In this document: positions 7,469 through 15,159 of the stretch, in pieces
Numbering within the stretch: position 1 is the first letter of the stretch
Layout of the letters: each line of letters begins with the position of its first letter
Source of the DNA: Spirochaetia bacterium
GTDB taxonomy: Bacteria; Spirochaetota; Spirochaetia; Treponematales; Breznakiellaceae
Direction: 5' to 3'
DNA length: 15,234 nt
Assembly: GCA_025997595.1 (NCBI GenBank)
Contig: BNUU01000038.1
Span: 1-15,234 of the forward strand
The notes under the pieces: generated by a model
Told to the model about the DNA's origin: nothing
Database searches by the model: none
What the model saw: the letters and a program-made list of their open reading frames with translations, nothing else
Made by a program: the position numbers and the translations under genes

Positions 7469-7587
7469 AAAAAAAAGCAGCAGGCGTAGAGAGGCGACCC
7501 TTCGTTCGCCCGTCCTCGGCAATTCGGCCCTTCGGTCGAATTGTCTGCGGGTTCGCGAACTCAGGGTCACCTCTCTACGCCTGCTGC
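7469..7587 (-). terminator. Hairpin plus T8: possible intrinsic terminator before the HAD gene
   Basis: Read on the minus strand, the outer stem of the first composite hairpin (7587-7563 pairing with 7501-7477) is followed at once by eight T (A run at 7469-7476). This is the form of a rho-independent terminator for the gene at 7751-9163. It lies only 13-25 bp upstream of the possible HAD starts, so HAD expression may depend on read-through. The stem is far longer than ordinary terminators. Confidence 0.45.
7477..7587. repeat. Composite hairpin repeat, copy 1
   Basis: Outer arms 7477-7501 and 7563-7587 are complementary at 24 of 25 positions (GCAGCAGGCGTAGAGAGG...). Inside lie a conserved left module GTTCGCCCGTCCTCG (7504-7518), a variable inner hairpin CAATTCG...CGAATTG (7520-7543) and a conserved right module TCTGCGGGTTCGCGAACT (7544-7561). 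The left and right modules recur, in the opposite orientation and with a different inner stem, in copy 2. Confidence 0.9.
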
Positions 7588-7624
7588 CTTGGTTTGTCAG
7601 GTTTAGTTGGGTGGGGAACCAATA

Positions 7625-7737
7625 CAGCGGGGTGCAGAGAGAGGCCCCTGCAGTTCGCGAACCCGCAGATATTTTGAACCGGAGGTTCAAAATATCGAGG
7701 ACGGGCGAACAAAGGGGTCTCTCTCTGCACCCCGCTG
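7625..7737. repeat. Composite hairpin repeat, copy 2, inverted relative to copy 1
   Basis: Outer arms 7625-7649 and 7713-7737 match at 24 of 25 positions (CAGCGGGGTGCAGAGAGA...). Inside, on the plus strand: AGTTCGCGAACCCGCAGA (reverse complement of copy 1's right module), an inner hairpin TATTTTGAACC...GGTTCAAAATA, then CGAGGACGGGCGAAC (reverse complement of copy 1's left module). The modules are identical between copies while both stems differ in sequence but stay paired, so pairing appears to be conserved. Confidence 0.9.
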
Positions 7738-7750
7738 CTTTGTTTACGGC

Positions 7751-9163
7751 TTAGGGATCGAATTGACCTTCCACAGGAATCCGGACCAGGTTAACGTAGT
7801 GACCGGGGTAGCGGTTTTTGAAGCTGCTGAACTGGGTTTCCTCGGCGCTTTCAAAGACCGCCACCTGAAAATTGCCGTATTCGTTGAAGTAGGGGACCAG
7901 GACCGCAATGTGGAAGTGCTGGCGCATCCGGGGGCGGCCCCGGGGGTTGTCCTCGGTGGTGGGGGGGCCCATTTCGGTGTTGATTGAGGCCAGGTAGATG
8001 CGGCCCGGTTCGTCGATGGCCAGGGTGTAGAGCAGGGGGTGGATTCCCTCGAAGCCGAAGCCGGCGTTTTCCAGGAAGCCGGGGTAGGCTCGTACGGAGG
8101 CGCCCGAGGGGGTTTCCGGGAACCCGCCTGTGCGGGGGAGGCCGCTGCTGCCGGCGGCGGCGCCCCGGACTATTATCTGGGAGAAAGGCCAGTGCCGCAC
8201 TTCAAATTCTTCAAGTTTTGCGTAGGCCGGAGCCCGGAGGACGGTCATGGCACGGGAGGCAAGATTCCGGGTCCAGTCAAGGCCGAAGAAGGGGTCCCGG
8301 CTTTCTTCCCATGGTTTGGTAAACGATGAGCCCCGGTCGCCAAAGGACTGCTTGAGGGGCGTAACCGGCAGCCGTTCCCCGGTAAGGGGCCGCAGGAGTC
8401 CGTCCACCACCCATTTGGCAAAACCTGAACAGTTAAGCCCCGACGCGTCTTTTTGGGTTTCCAGGGTCTCGATAAACACATAGTTCCCGTTTTCATCGAA
8501 GGCGCCGTCGTCCTGAAACTCAAGCCCGCCCAGACGTTCCCGCATCCGGGCCATAAAAAGCCGGAGGTCCCGGTAGTTATCGGCGTCGGGATCAAAGTAG
8601 CGGCGGGGGAATTTATCCCCGGCGATGGAAAAAACTTCCTCCACGGGCATGGAAAGGAGCCGTTCAAAGGGAATGGGCAGGGGCTGGGAGCGGACCACGT
8701 AAGCTTCGTAGAGGACCACGTCCATCTGGCACCGGTCATCGCCGAGGGGTCGGAACTGGACATAGGTATAGGGGTCGCTCCGGGGGAATATCCTGATACG
8801 GCTTGCCTCCCCGGTATCCTGCCGGCGGGTAAGTATCCAGGAACCCTGGGCCCAGCCGGGATAGGTTCCGGTCGGCCCTGCGGGGCCGATAAGCTCCCTG
8901 GCAAGAACAACGGCGAATTCGTCACGCCCCGCTTCAACCCGTACCTGTACGCGCCCGCCTCCGCCCAGGGTCTGCATCTGAACCCTTTGGGAGAGCACAC
9001 GGGAGGGAATACCGGTAAACCAGCCCTCCCGGAGGGAAATCCGCAGGGCGGAATCATCCTCGATTTTACGGGTGGAGATATCCCGGCCATACAGGGGGAG
9101 GAGGGATGCGAAAAGGAGCAGTACGACGGCTAAAGTCCGGTGAAGCGGCAGTTTAAGATACAT
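7751..9163 (-). CDS. Secreted protein of unknown function with NCSGF cysteine motif
   Basis: The protein has 470 residues with a signal peptide (LAVVLLLFASLLPLYG, cleavage near residue 26). I do not recognise a named family. Residues ~30-160 look like a beta-rich domain. At 244-248 there is NCSGF, the form of the nucleophile region of NlpC/P60 and related papain-like cysteine peptidases (Asn-Cys-Ser-Gly), and near the C-terminus RQHFHIAVLVPYF (His416, His418) could supply the histidine. A cell-wall or lipoprotein-directed cysteine hydrolase in the periplasm is therefore possible, but this is inference from two short motifs. The ATG at 9163 is preceded by TATAGGAT, a poor ribosome-binding site. 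It is divergent from the HtrA-type gene with 63 bp between, which suggests a shared control region. Confidence 0.75.
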   Translation of the reverse strand: MYLKLPLHRTLAVVLLLFASLLPLYGRDISTRKIEDDSALRISLREGWFTGIPSRVLSQRVQMQTLGGGGRVQVRVEAGRDEFAVVLARELIGPAGPTGTYPGWAQGSWILTRRQDTGEASRIRIFPRSDPYTYVQFRPLGDDRCQMDVVLYEAYVVRSQPLPIPFERLLSMPVEEVFSIAGDKFPRRYFDPDADNYRDLRLFMARMRERLGGLEFQDDGAFDENGNYVFIETLETQKDASGLNCSGFAKWVVDGLLRPLTGERLPVTPLKQSFGDRGSSFTKPWEESRDPFFGLDWTRNLASRAMTVLRAPAYAKLEEFEVRHWPFSQIIVRGAAAGSSGLPRTGGFPETPSGASVRAYPGFLENAGFGFEGIHPLLYTLAIDEPGRIYLASINTEMGPPTTEDNPRGRPRMRQHFHIAVLVPYFNEYGNFQVAVFESAEETQFSSFKNRYPGHYVNLVRIPVEGQFDP

Positions 9164-9226
9164 ATCCTATACGAATATCGGCATATTTGATACAATTATT
9201 CAAGAAGAAAAACGGAGGGTTTGTCA

Positions 9227-10495
9227 ATGAAATTATACAGCCGGGGACAGGTTATCTTTTTTTCGCTCCTCAGCGGCCTTATTGTGGTGATGTTCGCCCT
9301 TGGGTTTGGACTGCTCCGTCTTCCCTTCAATAAAACCGAAGCGGACCCTGCCGCCGCAGCCTCCGCCGAAAACCCCGCCGCAGCTGCTCCGGGACCGTCT
9401 GTTCCGGCAAATGCTCAGGGCCAGCCGGCCCCGGCGTCAGGCGCCGTTTCCCCCCTGCTGCGTAATACCGCAGATATCGCCCCCTACACCGAGGACGAGC
9501 GGGAAAATATCTCCATATATGAACAGTTTAACGCGGCGGTGGTAAACATCACCACCGAGACCGTGGCCATCAACTGGTTCCTGGAACCGGTCCCCCAGGA
9601 CGGAGGTTCCGGGTCAGGGTCCATTATCGACATCCGGGGCTTTGTGCTGACCAATAACCACGTGATCGAAAACGCCTACAAGGTGTACATCAACCTGGCC
9701 GACGGGAGCCAGTACGAGGGCTCCATCGTGGGCACCGACCCGGAAAACGACATCGCGGTGCTGAAATTCACCCCGCCGCAGGGGGCGGAACTGCGGACCA
9801 TACCCTACGGCACCTCCGACAGCCTCCGGGTGGGCCAGAAGGTGCTGGCCATCGGGAACCCCTTTGCCCTGGAGCGGACTTTAACCGTGGGGATCGTCTC
9901 CGGCCTGGGGCGGCCCATTCAGATTTCCCGGCAGAACATCGTCCGGGACATGATCCAGACCGACGCGAGCATCAACCCCGGCAATTCCGGGGGCCCCCTG
10001 CTGGACACCCAGGGCCGGATGATTGGCATCAACACGATGATCTATTCCCCCTCCGGGGGCTCCGTGGGAATCGGCTTCGCGGTGCCCGTAAATACCGCCA
10101 AACGGGTGGCGGCGGAGCTTATCCAGTACGGCAAGGTCCGCCGGGGCTGGATAGACGCCACCGTGGTGCAGGTCTTCCCCGCCCTGGTCCGTTACGCCAA
10201 GCTCCCGGTTGAAACCGGCCTCCTGGTCTCCCGGACCCGGCGCTCCGGGCTTGCCGAAAAAGCCGGCATCCGCCAGGGCACCGAGGCCGTGCGCTACGGC
10301 AACGGCGTCATCTACCTGGGGGGCGATATCATCATCTCCGTGGACGGCATGAAGACCAACACCCTGGCGGACCTCTATTCCGCCCTGGAAGACAACAAAC
10401 CCGGCGAAAAAGTCGCCGTGGAAATCATCCGGGGCGGCAAAACCAGCGCCCTGGAAATGACCCTGGCGGACCGGGAAGAGGCGCTGTCGCAATAA
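9227..10495 (+). CDS. HtrA/DegP-type periplasmic serine protease
   Basis: The start is ATG 9227, set by GGAGGG at 9214-9219 with a 7-base spacer; an upstream in-frame TTG (9221) is less likely. The protein has 422 residues. Residues ~9-30 form an uncleaved membrane anchor or signal, followed by an Ala/Pro-rich linker (40-75). The trypsin-like domain carries the full triad: His145 in LTNNHVIENA, Asp175 in PENDIAVLK, Ser254 in NPGNSGGPLL. One PDZ domain follows (~290-420, with GGDIIISVDGMKTNTLADL). Such proteases degrade or refold misfolded envelope proteins, and a porin and several lipoproteins nearby are plausible clients. A TACAAT at 9191-9196 is a possible -10 box without a clear -35. It belongs to the HtrA family; I give no symbol because DegP, DegQ and DegS types cannot be separated here (one PDZ and an N-terminal anchor favour a DegS-like form). 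Confidence 0.95.
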   Translation: MKLYSRGQVIFFSLLSGLIVVMFALGFGLLRLPFNKTEADPAAAASAENPAAAAPGPSVPANAQGQPAPASGAVSPLLRNTADIAPYTEDERENISIYEQFNAAVVNITTETVAINWFLEPVPQDGGSGSGSIIDIRGFVLTNNHVIENAYKVYINLADGSQYEGSIVGTDPENDIAVLKFTPPQGAELRTIPYGTSDSLRVGQKVLAIGNPFALERTLTVGIVSGLGRPIQISRQNIVRDMIQTDASINPGNSGGPLLDTQGRMIGINTMIYSPSGGSVGIGFAVPVNTAKRVAAELIQYGKVRRGWIDATVVQVFPALVRYAKLPVETGLLVSRTRRSGLAEKAGIRQGTEAVRYGNGVIYLGGDIIISVDGMKTNTLADLYSALEDNKPGEKVAVEIIRGGKTSALEMTLADREEALSQ

Positions 10496-10542
10496 ATTTT
10501 AACAATTTTCCCCTCTCATACAAGCAAAACGGCCACCTGATG

Positions 10543-10554
10543 CCCTATATAAGG
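10543..10554 (+). promoter_or_regulatory. Variant of the CCCTATATAGGG palindrome upstream of the PD-(D/E)XK gene
   Basis: CCCTATATAAGG differs by one base from the perfect palindromes at 2465 and 15147 and shares the preceding TG with the radC copy. Here it lies 11 bases before the likely ATG (10566), with a good Shine-Dalgarno GGAGG (10556-10560) between. The upstream ATTGA seen at the other two sites is absent. No terminator is evident in 10496-10542. Confidence 0.45.
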
Positions 10555-10565
10555 TGGAGGTTTTC

Positions 10566-11429
10566 ATGGCCCAGGATCAAAAAACCAGGACTATTTCCTG
10601 GCATACCGCTTTCTATGACGCCATCCGCCTTGAACTGGAGGACTATGCCCAGGTCCTGGAATTCAAGTTCGAGCATCAATTAACCGCCGAACCGCTCCGC
10701 ATCGATACCCTGATCATCAAAAAATCCAAGGGTGTCACTATCGGGAAGAATTTTGCCCAAATGTTCCGGGCGGAAAACATCTGCGAGTATAAAAGTCCCG
10801 ACGATTATCTGTCCGTTAAAGACTTCTACAAGGTCTATGCCTATGCCTGCCTCTACGCCGCAATCACGGCGGAGGTGGATATCAGTGACATTACCCTCAC
10901 CTTTATCGGGACCCGATATCCCCGGGAACTGCTCAAGCACCTGCAAGAAGTCCGCCACTACCGGGTAGAAGAACCCTGGCCGGGGATATACCGGGTTTTG
11001 GGGGATTTTCTGCCGATCCAGATACTGGAGAGCAGAAAGCTTTCCGAATCGGACAATATCTGGTTACGGGGGCTGAATCCCGGCTTGGATTTGAAGAGCG
11101 CTAATGTTATACTGGAGAAGAGTGAACAGAAAGGGAAAGACGCCCCGATTTGGGCCTATCTTGAGGTATTTCTGCGGACAAATTCTTTGGTCACCGAGGA
11201 GGTTTATAAAATGGCAAGAAAATACCCAACACTGGAAGAAGCTCTCGAGCAAATCGGCATATTACCGAGGATGATAGAGCGGGCCGAGAAGAGGCTCGAG
11301 CAGGGGTACATAGTAAAGACTATGGAAAAAGACCGGGAATCTGCCCGGAAAATGAAGGCCGACCGGCTTCCCCTTGAAAAAATACAGGAATATACCGGCC
11401 TTCCTTCTGAAGAAATCGAAAAACTCTAG
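10566..11429 (+). CDS. PD-(D/E)XK nuclease-like protein (Rpn/PDDEXK_2-related)
   Basis: The start is ATG 10566 (MAQDQKTRTI) with GGAGG five bases upstream; a GTG at 10554 is in frame but overlaps the palindrome. The protein has 287 residues. The N-terminal half shows a restriction-like core: LRIDTLIIKK (Asp47) and, after one strand, ICEYKSPDD (Glu74-Tyr-Lys76), the D...ExK signature, followed by SVKDFYKVYAYACLYA. The C-terminal ~50 residues (SARKMKADRLPLEKIQEYTG, then LPSEEIEKL) resemble the tail shared by many Rpn-type transposase/nuclease proteins. Such proteins are often multi-copy, are thought to cut DNA, and include recombination-promoting nucleases; the activity of this one is unknown. 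It lies 16 bp from the convergent recombinase gene, but nothing shows that the two form one element. Confidence 0.75.
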   Translation: MAQDQKTRTISWHTAFYDAIRLELEDYAQVLEFKFEHQLTAEPLRIDTLIIKKSKGVTIGKNFAQMFRAENICEYKSPDDYLSVKDFYKVYAYACLYAAITAEVDISDITLTFIGTRYPRELLKHLQEVRHYRVEEPWPGIYRVLGDFLPIQILESRKLSESDNIWLRGLNPGLDLKSANVILEKSEQKGKDAPIWAYLEVFLRTNSLVTEEVYKMARKYPTLEEALEQIGILPRMIERAEKRLEQGYIVKTMEKDRESARKMKADRLPLEKIQEYTGLPSEEIEKL

Positions 11430-11445
11430 TGGCAGTTACCCCCCC

Positions 11446-12486
11446 TTACCGCTCCATGAGCGTAGGGGCCCCGGAAAATTTTTCCAGTTTACGCAGGGCA
11501 TTTCCCCTTTTCAGGTAGCCGCAGGTGGTTTCAACGCTGGAGTGGTTTAACAGGTCCTTGACGGCCATGATGTCCTTTGTTTCCCGGTAGAGTTTTATGG
11601 CCGAGTAGTAGCGCAGGGAGTGGCAAAGGCTGGTGAAATTAAAACCGTATTTGAGCTTTAGCTTTTTAATCGCCTTTTTTGTCCGTTCGGTGTCATAGGC
11701 GCCCCAGGTGTCGAAGACCCTGCCGCCCCTCCAGTTTGGTTTAGGGGCCTGCCGCTCTACCTTAAGACCTCCCCCTGAAAAGCCTGCCGTTTCCCTTTCC
11801 GTTATGGTCTCCGCCAAATCCAGGGGAACCGGTCCCCCTATCTCCTTTCCCTTGGAAACCGTGAGGTAGTCCCAGGTTCCATCCCCGTTGGGAAACACCT
11901 CCAGGCATTCCATGGCCCCCACCCGGAGCCCCATGGCGGCCATGATCCTGATGGCCAAACTGGTCTTGGGATCGGTTTCCCGGATCAGGGTTTCCACTTC
12001 CGGATCGGTGGCGACCCGGGGAATAGCCCTGACCCTTGGGGGCATCTTTATTTTCAGCTTTAAAAAATGGTTTTTGAACAGCAGGCCCTCTCCCACATTC
12101 TCCGTCAGGTGGGTGTAAAGGGAGCGGGCGGTTTTGATCCCTATGTTGAAATAGCTGCTGGACAGGCCGCGCCGGAGGCACTCTCCCTTCAAATAGAGGG
12201 CGTACCGCTCTGCCATGGCCCGGTCAATGAGCCGGGGATCGGCGCCTCTGCCCCGGCACCAGTTCAGGAATAAATTAACAGAGTGCCGGTACTTTGTCCG
12301 GGTGGAGGCGGAAACCTGAATATCGAGCCAGTGTTCTACCTCCCCCTCAAAATCGACCTTCAAAAGGGCTATTTCCCGCCCCCTTTTTGCCGCGTCAAGG
12401 TCAAGGTTTGCCTTTAATTCCACCGCATCAAGATAACGCTGGTTTTTAACTACCACCCGGCCTATGGCATCTGATGAATCATCCAT
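11446..12486 (-). CDS. Tyrosine recombinase / phage-type integrase
   Basis: The start is ATG 12486-12484, supported by AAGGAG with a 7-base spacer. The protein has 346 residues. Residues ~45-135 are a SAM-like core-binding domain (VEHWLDIQVSASTRTKYRHS, then VNLFLNWC). The catalytic domain has the complete set: Arg188 in MGLRVGAM, Lys212 or 214 in SKGKE, His289-x-x-Arg292 in CHSLRYYSA, His315 in LLNHSSVETT and nucleophile Tyr324 in GYLKR. It should catalyse site-specific strand exchange; its target is unknown. No excisionase, att repeat or phage gene is seen nearby. The 173-bp upstream gap (12487-12659) holds no further gene; it could include its promoter or an att site, but I see no repeat that shows this. 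Confidence 0.9.
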   Translation of the reverse strand: MDDSSDAIGRVVVKNQRYLDAVELKANLDLDAAKRGREIALLKVDFEGEVEHWLDIQVSASTRTKYRHSVNLFLNWCRGRGADPRLIDRAMAERYALYLKGECLRRGLSSSYFNIGIKTARSLYTHLTENVGEGLLFKNHFLKLKIKMPPRVRAIPRVATDPEVETLIRETDPKTSLAIRIMAAMGLRVGAMECLEVFPNGDGTWDYLTVSKGKEIGGPVPLDLAETITERETAGFSGGGLKVERQAPKPNWRGGRVFDTWGAYDTERTKKAIKKLKLKYGFNFTSLCHSLRYYSAIKLYRETKDIMAVKDLLNHSSVETTCGYLKRGNALRKLEKFSGAPTLMER

Positions 12487-12659
12487 AAAATTACTCCTTA
12501 CCTATTATGTAATAACAACCCTTTATACAGCTTAAAAGAGAGCCGCTCAAGGGAAGAGGTTCTAAAGAGGAATTGAATAAAAAACACTGCGCTCAGCATT
12601 GGCACGGCGAATCCGGGGGAAGGTTTACCGGGAAAAGGCTGCCGGCTGCCGATTAGGTC

Positions 12660-13361
12660 CTATTCGGCTTCCCGGTAATCATCGTCCTGGGCGGGGATGA
12701 GGTCTTCCGGAGTCGATTGGGGGCCGCTGAAGGAAAGAAGGTACTGCTGGTCAAAGAGTTTGGCCAGTTCATCGGCCTGGGCGCGGGTAAAGTAGGTGAT
12801 GATATCCAGGGAGTATTGCTTTACATCGTTAGCGTTCACAAGGTTCTCGGCGGACTGCTGGGTGACGGAAAAATAAGGGCTTTCCTGCTTGAACTGATAC
12901 CCCAGATTTACCCGGGGCCGGGCGCGGGAGGACATCAAAACATTGGCGGAAAACTGGCCCCATTCGGTTTTGCCGGACAGGGTTCCGTAGGCGCGGCGGG
13001 CGCGGGAACTTTTCAGGTTTAAATTTTTGGACGCATAATCGGCCTTGTATTTTTCCAGGGCGGTAATGAATTTCAGCCGGTTCGGTTTGTCCCAATACTG
13101 GCGGTACGTAACCGATTGGTACTTGAACTGGAGGAACACCTCATCGGTTTCGGGATCAAACCATACATCCACCTCTTTTTTTTCAATGACCGAGGAAAAC
13201 ATTTTGTCGAATTGCATTGCGGCGGAGCCAATGGCAACCGCATCACGGGTGCGGCTGGAAAAAAAATTCAGATGCGGCGACAGGGTACGTTTACCGCCGC
13301 CGGTATTCTGACAGGAGGACAGCAAAAGGAAAACACCCAAAAGGATACATAAACGTTTCAT
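12660..13361 (-). CDS. Lipoprotein of unknown function
   Basis: This 233-residue protein has a short lipoprotein signal: LCILLGVFLLLSSC, with Cys17 as the lipidation site, followed by a Gly/Ser-type linker. The mature part is mixed alpha/beta, with WFDPETDEVFLQFKYQSVTYRQYWDK and SLDIITYFTRAQADELAKLFDQQYL, and has no motif that I recognise. It may be specific to spirochaetes. The ATG is at 13361-13359. No Shine-Dalgarno is visible, but TATAAT lies about 15 bases upstream on the minus strand (13373-13378), which suggests a very short leader. Expression is separate from the porin gene, because a strong terminator (13394-13422) lies between. Confidence 0.75.
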   Translation of the reverse strand: MKRLCILLGVFLLLSSCQNTGGGKRTLSPHLNFFSSRTRDAVAIGSAAMQFDKMFSSVIEKKEVDVWFDPETDEVFLQFKYQSVTYRQYWDKPNRLKFITALEKYKADYASKNLNLKSSRARRAYGTLSGKTEWGQFSANVLMSSRARPRVNLGYQFKQESPYFSVTQQSAENLVNANDVKQYSLDIITYFTRAQADELAKLFDQQYLLSFSGPQSTPEDLIPAQDDDYREAE

Positions 13362-13393
13362 AGTTCAATTTACCATTATAAACAAAGGCTTTT

Positions 13394-13422
13394 AAAAAAA
13401 GCCGCCCCGCAGCCGGGGCGGC
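13394..13422 (-). terminator. Rho-independent terminator of the porin-like gene
   Basis: On the minus strand an 8-9 bp GC-only stem (13422-13414 with 13409-13401, loop of about four) is followed by seven T (13400-13394). It lies 28 bp after the porin-like stop, in the correct orientation to end that transcript. Confidence 0.9.
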
Positions 13423-13450
13423 CTTACCCTAAACCGGTATGAAGCCGAAA

Positions 13451-14960
13451 TTAGAGGCTGTATTCCCACATGATCGGGATAGAAATACTGGTGGCCTTCT
13501 TCTTGGCATTATCAACCTGAAGTTGAGTCCTGGCTGGACTGCTACCGGGGCCGGCGGTAAATACTTTATAAGCATCGCCGCCCGCCGCAAACTTGGACAG
13601 GAAACCGATGGTGAAAGCGCCGTTGGCAATGGGCCGTGAGAAGAACAGGCCTACACCAATCGAGTTCGCCCCATTACGGAAGTCCGTGACATCCTGGCTG
13701 TCACTTCCCTTGGTCGTCAAACTGAAATCCAGCCCGACAGTCCCGATTTCACCAAGCTTATAGGTAGGCTGCAGGCCAAGGAAAAACTGAGCGCCGTATT
13801 TTTTATCGAACGAACCGGCTGCAGCATATTTTTCTTTCTCCGCAAACCGGGTGCTGATACGATAGTTCACTGCGAAATCACCTGAACTAAGGGTATATTT
13901 ACCGCCCAGATGAATCCCGATAGGCGCCTGATAGACATCATCCTTAGCAAGCGTTATACCAGCGGCAGGAGTATTAACACCAGTAATCGGTATAGTACCA
14001 GCGTGCAATTCATCTACCGTAAGGGGGAGGGGATAGGTGAAACCCAGGTCGGCGCCAAGCCCTTCCACTGCCAGGAGATTGAAGGCAAACTGAATCTGGG
14101 CATAATCCTTGCTGCCATCCAGGTAAGAGACATCGTACCCATAACCAGGCTTTGGTGAACTGGAGATATTGCCTGCTGTTTGACCAGCGGCCCAAGCACC
14201 AGGCGCCACATCACTATCCTGTAATAATACATAGGAGGATTTGTCAATCTTACCGGCATACCTACCACCGATAAACTGGAAGCGGGCCAGGCCGATATTA
14301 GGAATGGTATAGCCGACCGCAACCTGGCTGCCGCCAAAAACATGGGCAATCTTACTCGTGTTGTTGCCGTCTACCCCGGTACCACTGGCGCCATCAGCAC
14401 CGGAGGAGGGGAAAGCCGCCTGCACGGAGAGACCCTGAAGCTGCTCAAATTCAAATTTGAAATGGACGGCGAAGGTTCCCCGCGCCGCAAAACGCCAGAA
14501 AATATCATCCTCAGCGGTCAGCCAGCTATTAATACCGGCGTTCCAGCCGTCGTTTCTGCCGAACTTACCACGGAAGGTGTCCCCCCCCCAGGTTACCACC
14601 ACCGCCGGTGATGGTAAGGAAGTTAAAGGGTTTTACCCACGCATAGGCCTGATTATCACTTGCAAAGTATTTGGCATCACTATAATCATACCGGGCTTCA
14701 AAAAAGAACCCGACGGTATTCGCTTCATTCTTCCCGCCTATTTGAAAGCGGAGGCCCGCCTCACCGTCACCTGTCCATCCAGGCCCGGAACCGGCGCCTA
14801 ATGCACCGGAAAACTCACCTTTGTCATTTGCATTTCCCGCACCGCCATTAAACACCATAGGAGCCCACCGGGCGCGGCCCCAACCACCGACCGTAACTTC
14901 CGCGAAAACTGCAGTAGTAACTAAACCAAGAACAATGAAAAGAGCGATTAACTTTTTCAT
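13451..14960 (-). CDS. Porin-like outer-membrane beta-barrel protein, broken by a frameshift in a G9 tract
   Basis: The start ATG 14960-14958 follows AGGAGG with a 5-base spacer. MKKLIALFIVLGLVTTAVFA is a signal peptide, followed by a chain of alternating polar/hydrophobic, Gly/Tyr-rich strands (TVGGWGRARW, NTVGFFFEARYDYS) and a last strand SISIPIMWEYSL, as expected for an outer-membrane barrel. The frame that starts at 14960 reads to ...NLGGGHLPW and stops at 14565. The matching continuation (GGDTFRGKFGRNDGWNAGIN...) is in another frame and runs to 13451. The change of frame falls in a run of nine G (plus-strand C9, 14581-14589). One G fewer gives a continuous protein of about 502 residues. 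The pieces overlap (13451-14602 and 14565-14960). I infer one gene that is either phase-variable or mis-sequenced. Homologous paralogue families are common in termite-gut treponemes as far as I recall. A -10-like TATATAAG lies ~110 bp upstream. Confidence 0.8.
14581..14589 (-). repeat. G9 homopolymer tract at the frameshift in the porin-like gene
   Basis: Nine consecutive C on the plus strand (G on the coding strand) stand exactly where the two halves of the porin-like frame separate. It is the longest C/G homopolymer I see in the window (others reach seven). Loss of one base restores the frame. Confidence 0.9.
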
Positions 14961-15065
14961 TTATTCCTCCTTGAACTTGCAAGGGAGAAGCAACCAACGG
15001 CTACTTAGATCCCCCTTTATCTTAAATCTCTTGTTACAGGAAACTGGGGGTTGGACTTAGGCCAC

Positions 15066-15099
15066 TTATATAGAAAGAAAAAACATAAACTTTTAACAA
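15066..15099 (-). promoter_or_regulatory. Possible promoter of the porin-like gene
   Basis: On the minus strand TATATAAG (about 15066-15073) could be a -10 box and TTGTTA (15099-15094) a -35 box, with a rather long spacer near 20 bases. The implied untranslated leader is about 100 nt and ends in a strong Shine-Dalgarno. The region 14961-15146 holds no gene. Confidence 0.3.
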
Positions 15100-15146
15100 T
15101 TTTTCAGAATTTTGATTTTTTCATTGATCCGCCACGCACGTGAACG

Positions 15147-15158
15147 CCCTATATAGGG
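15147..15158 (+). promoter_or_regulatory. CCCTATATAGGG palindrome at the start of the Rpn-like gene
   Basis: This perfect 12-bp palindrome is identical to the radC copy (2465-2476) and likewise ends one base before the start codon. An ATTGA at 15123-15127 stands 24 bp before the palindrome, as at radC, and several bases between agree (GCC, CA, AA, G). Confidence 0.5.
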
Positions 15159-15159
15159 T

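Noticed and set aside
7445..7690. N-terminal extension of the HAD protein to about 314 residues
   Set aside because: The frame is open, but the extension is translated from the hairpin repeats and has no HAD resemblance; the DLDGT motif stands at the normal distance from ATG 7444.
7477..7737. Composite hairpins as integron attC sites
   Set aside because: Integrons occur in treponemes, but the GTTRRRY / RYYYAAC core sites are not present (GTTCGCC has C at a purine position), there is no cassette gene between the copies, and the recombinase at 11446 shows no obvious integron-specific insertion.
12487..12659. Possible att site or small RNA between recombinase and lipoprotein genes
   Set aside because: I found no repeat pair, tRNA-like end or stable stem with T tract; only a direct GGCTGCC doublet, which is not enough.
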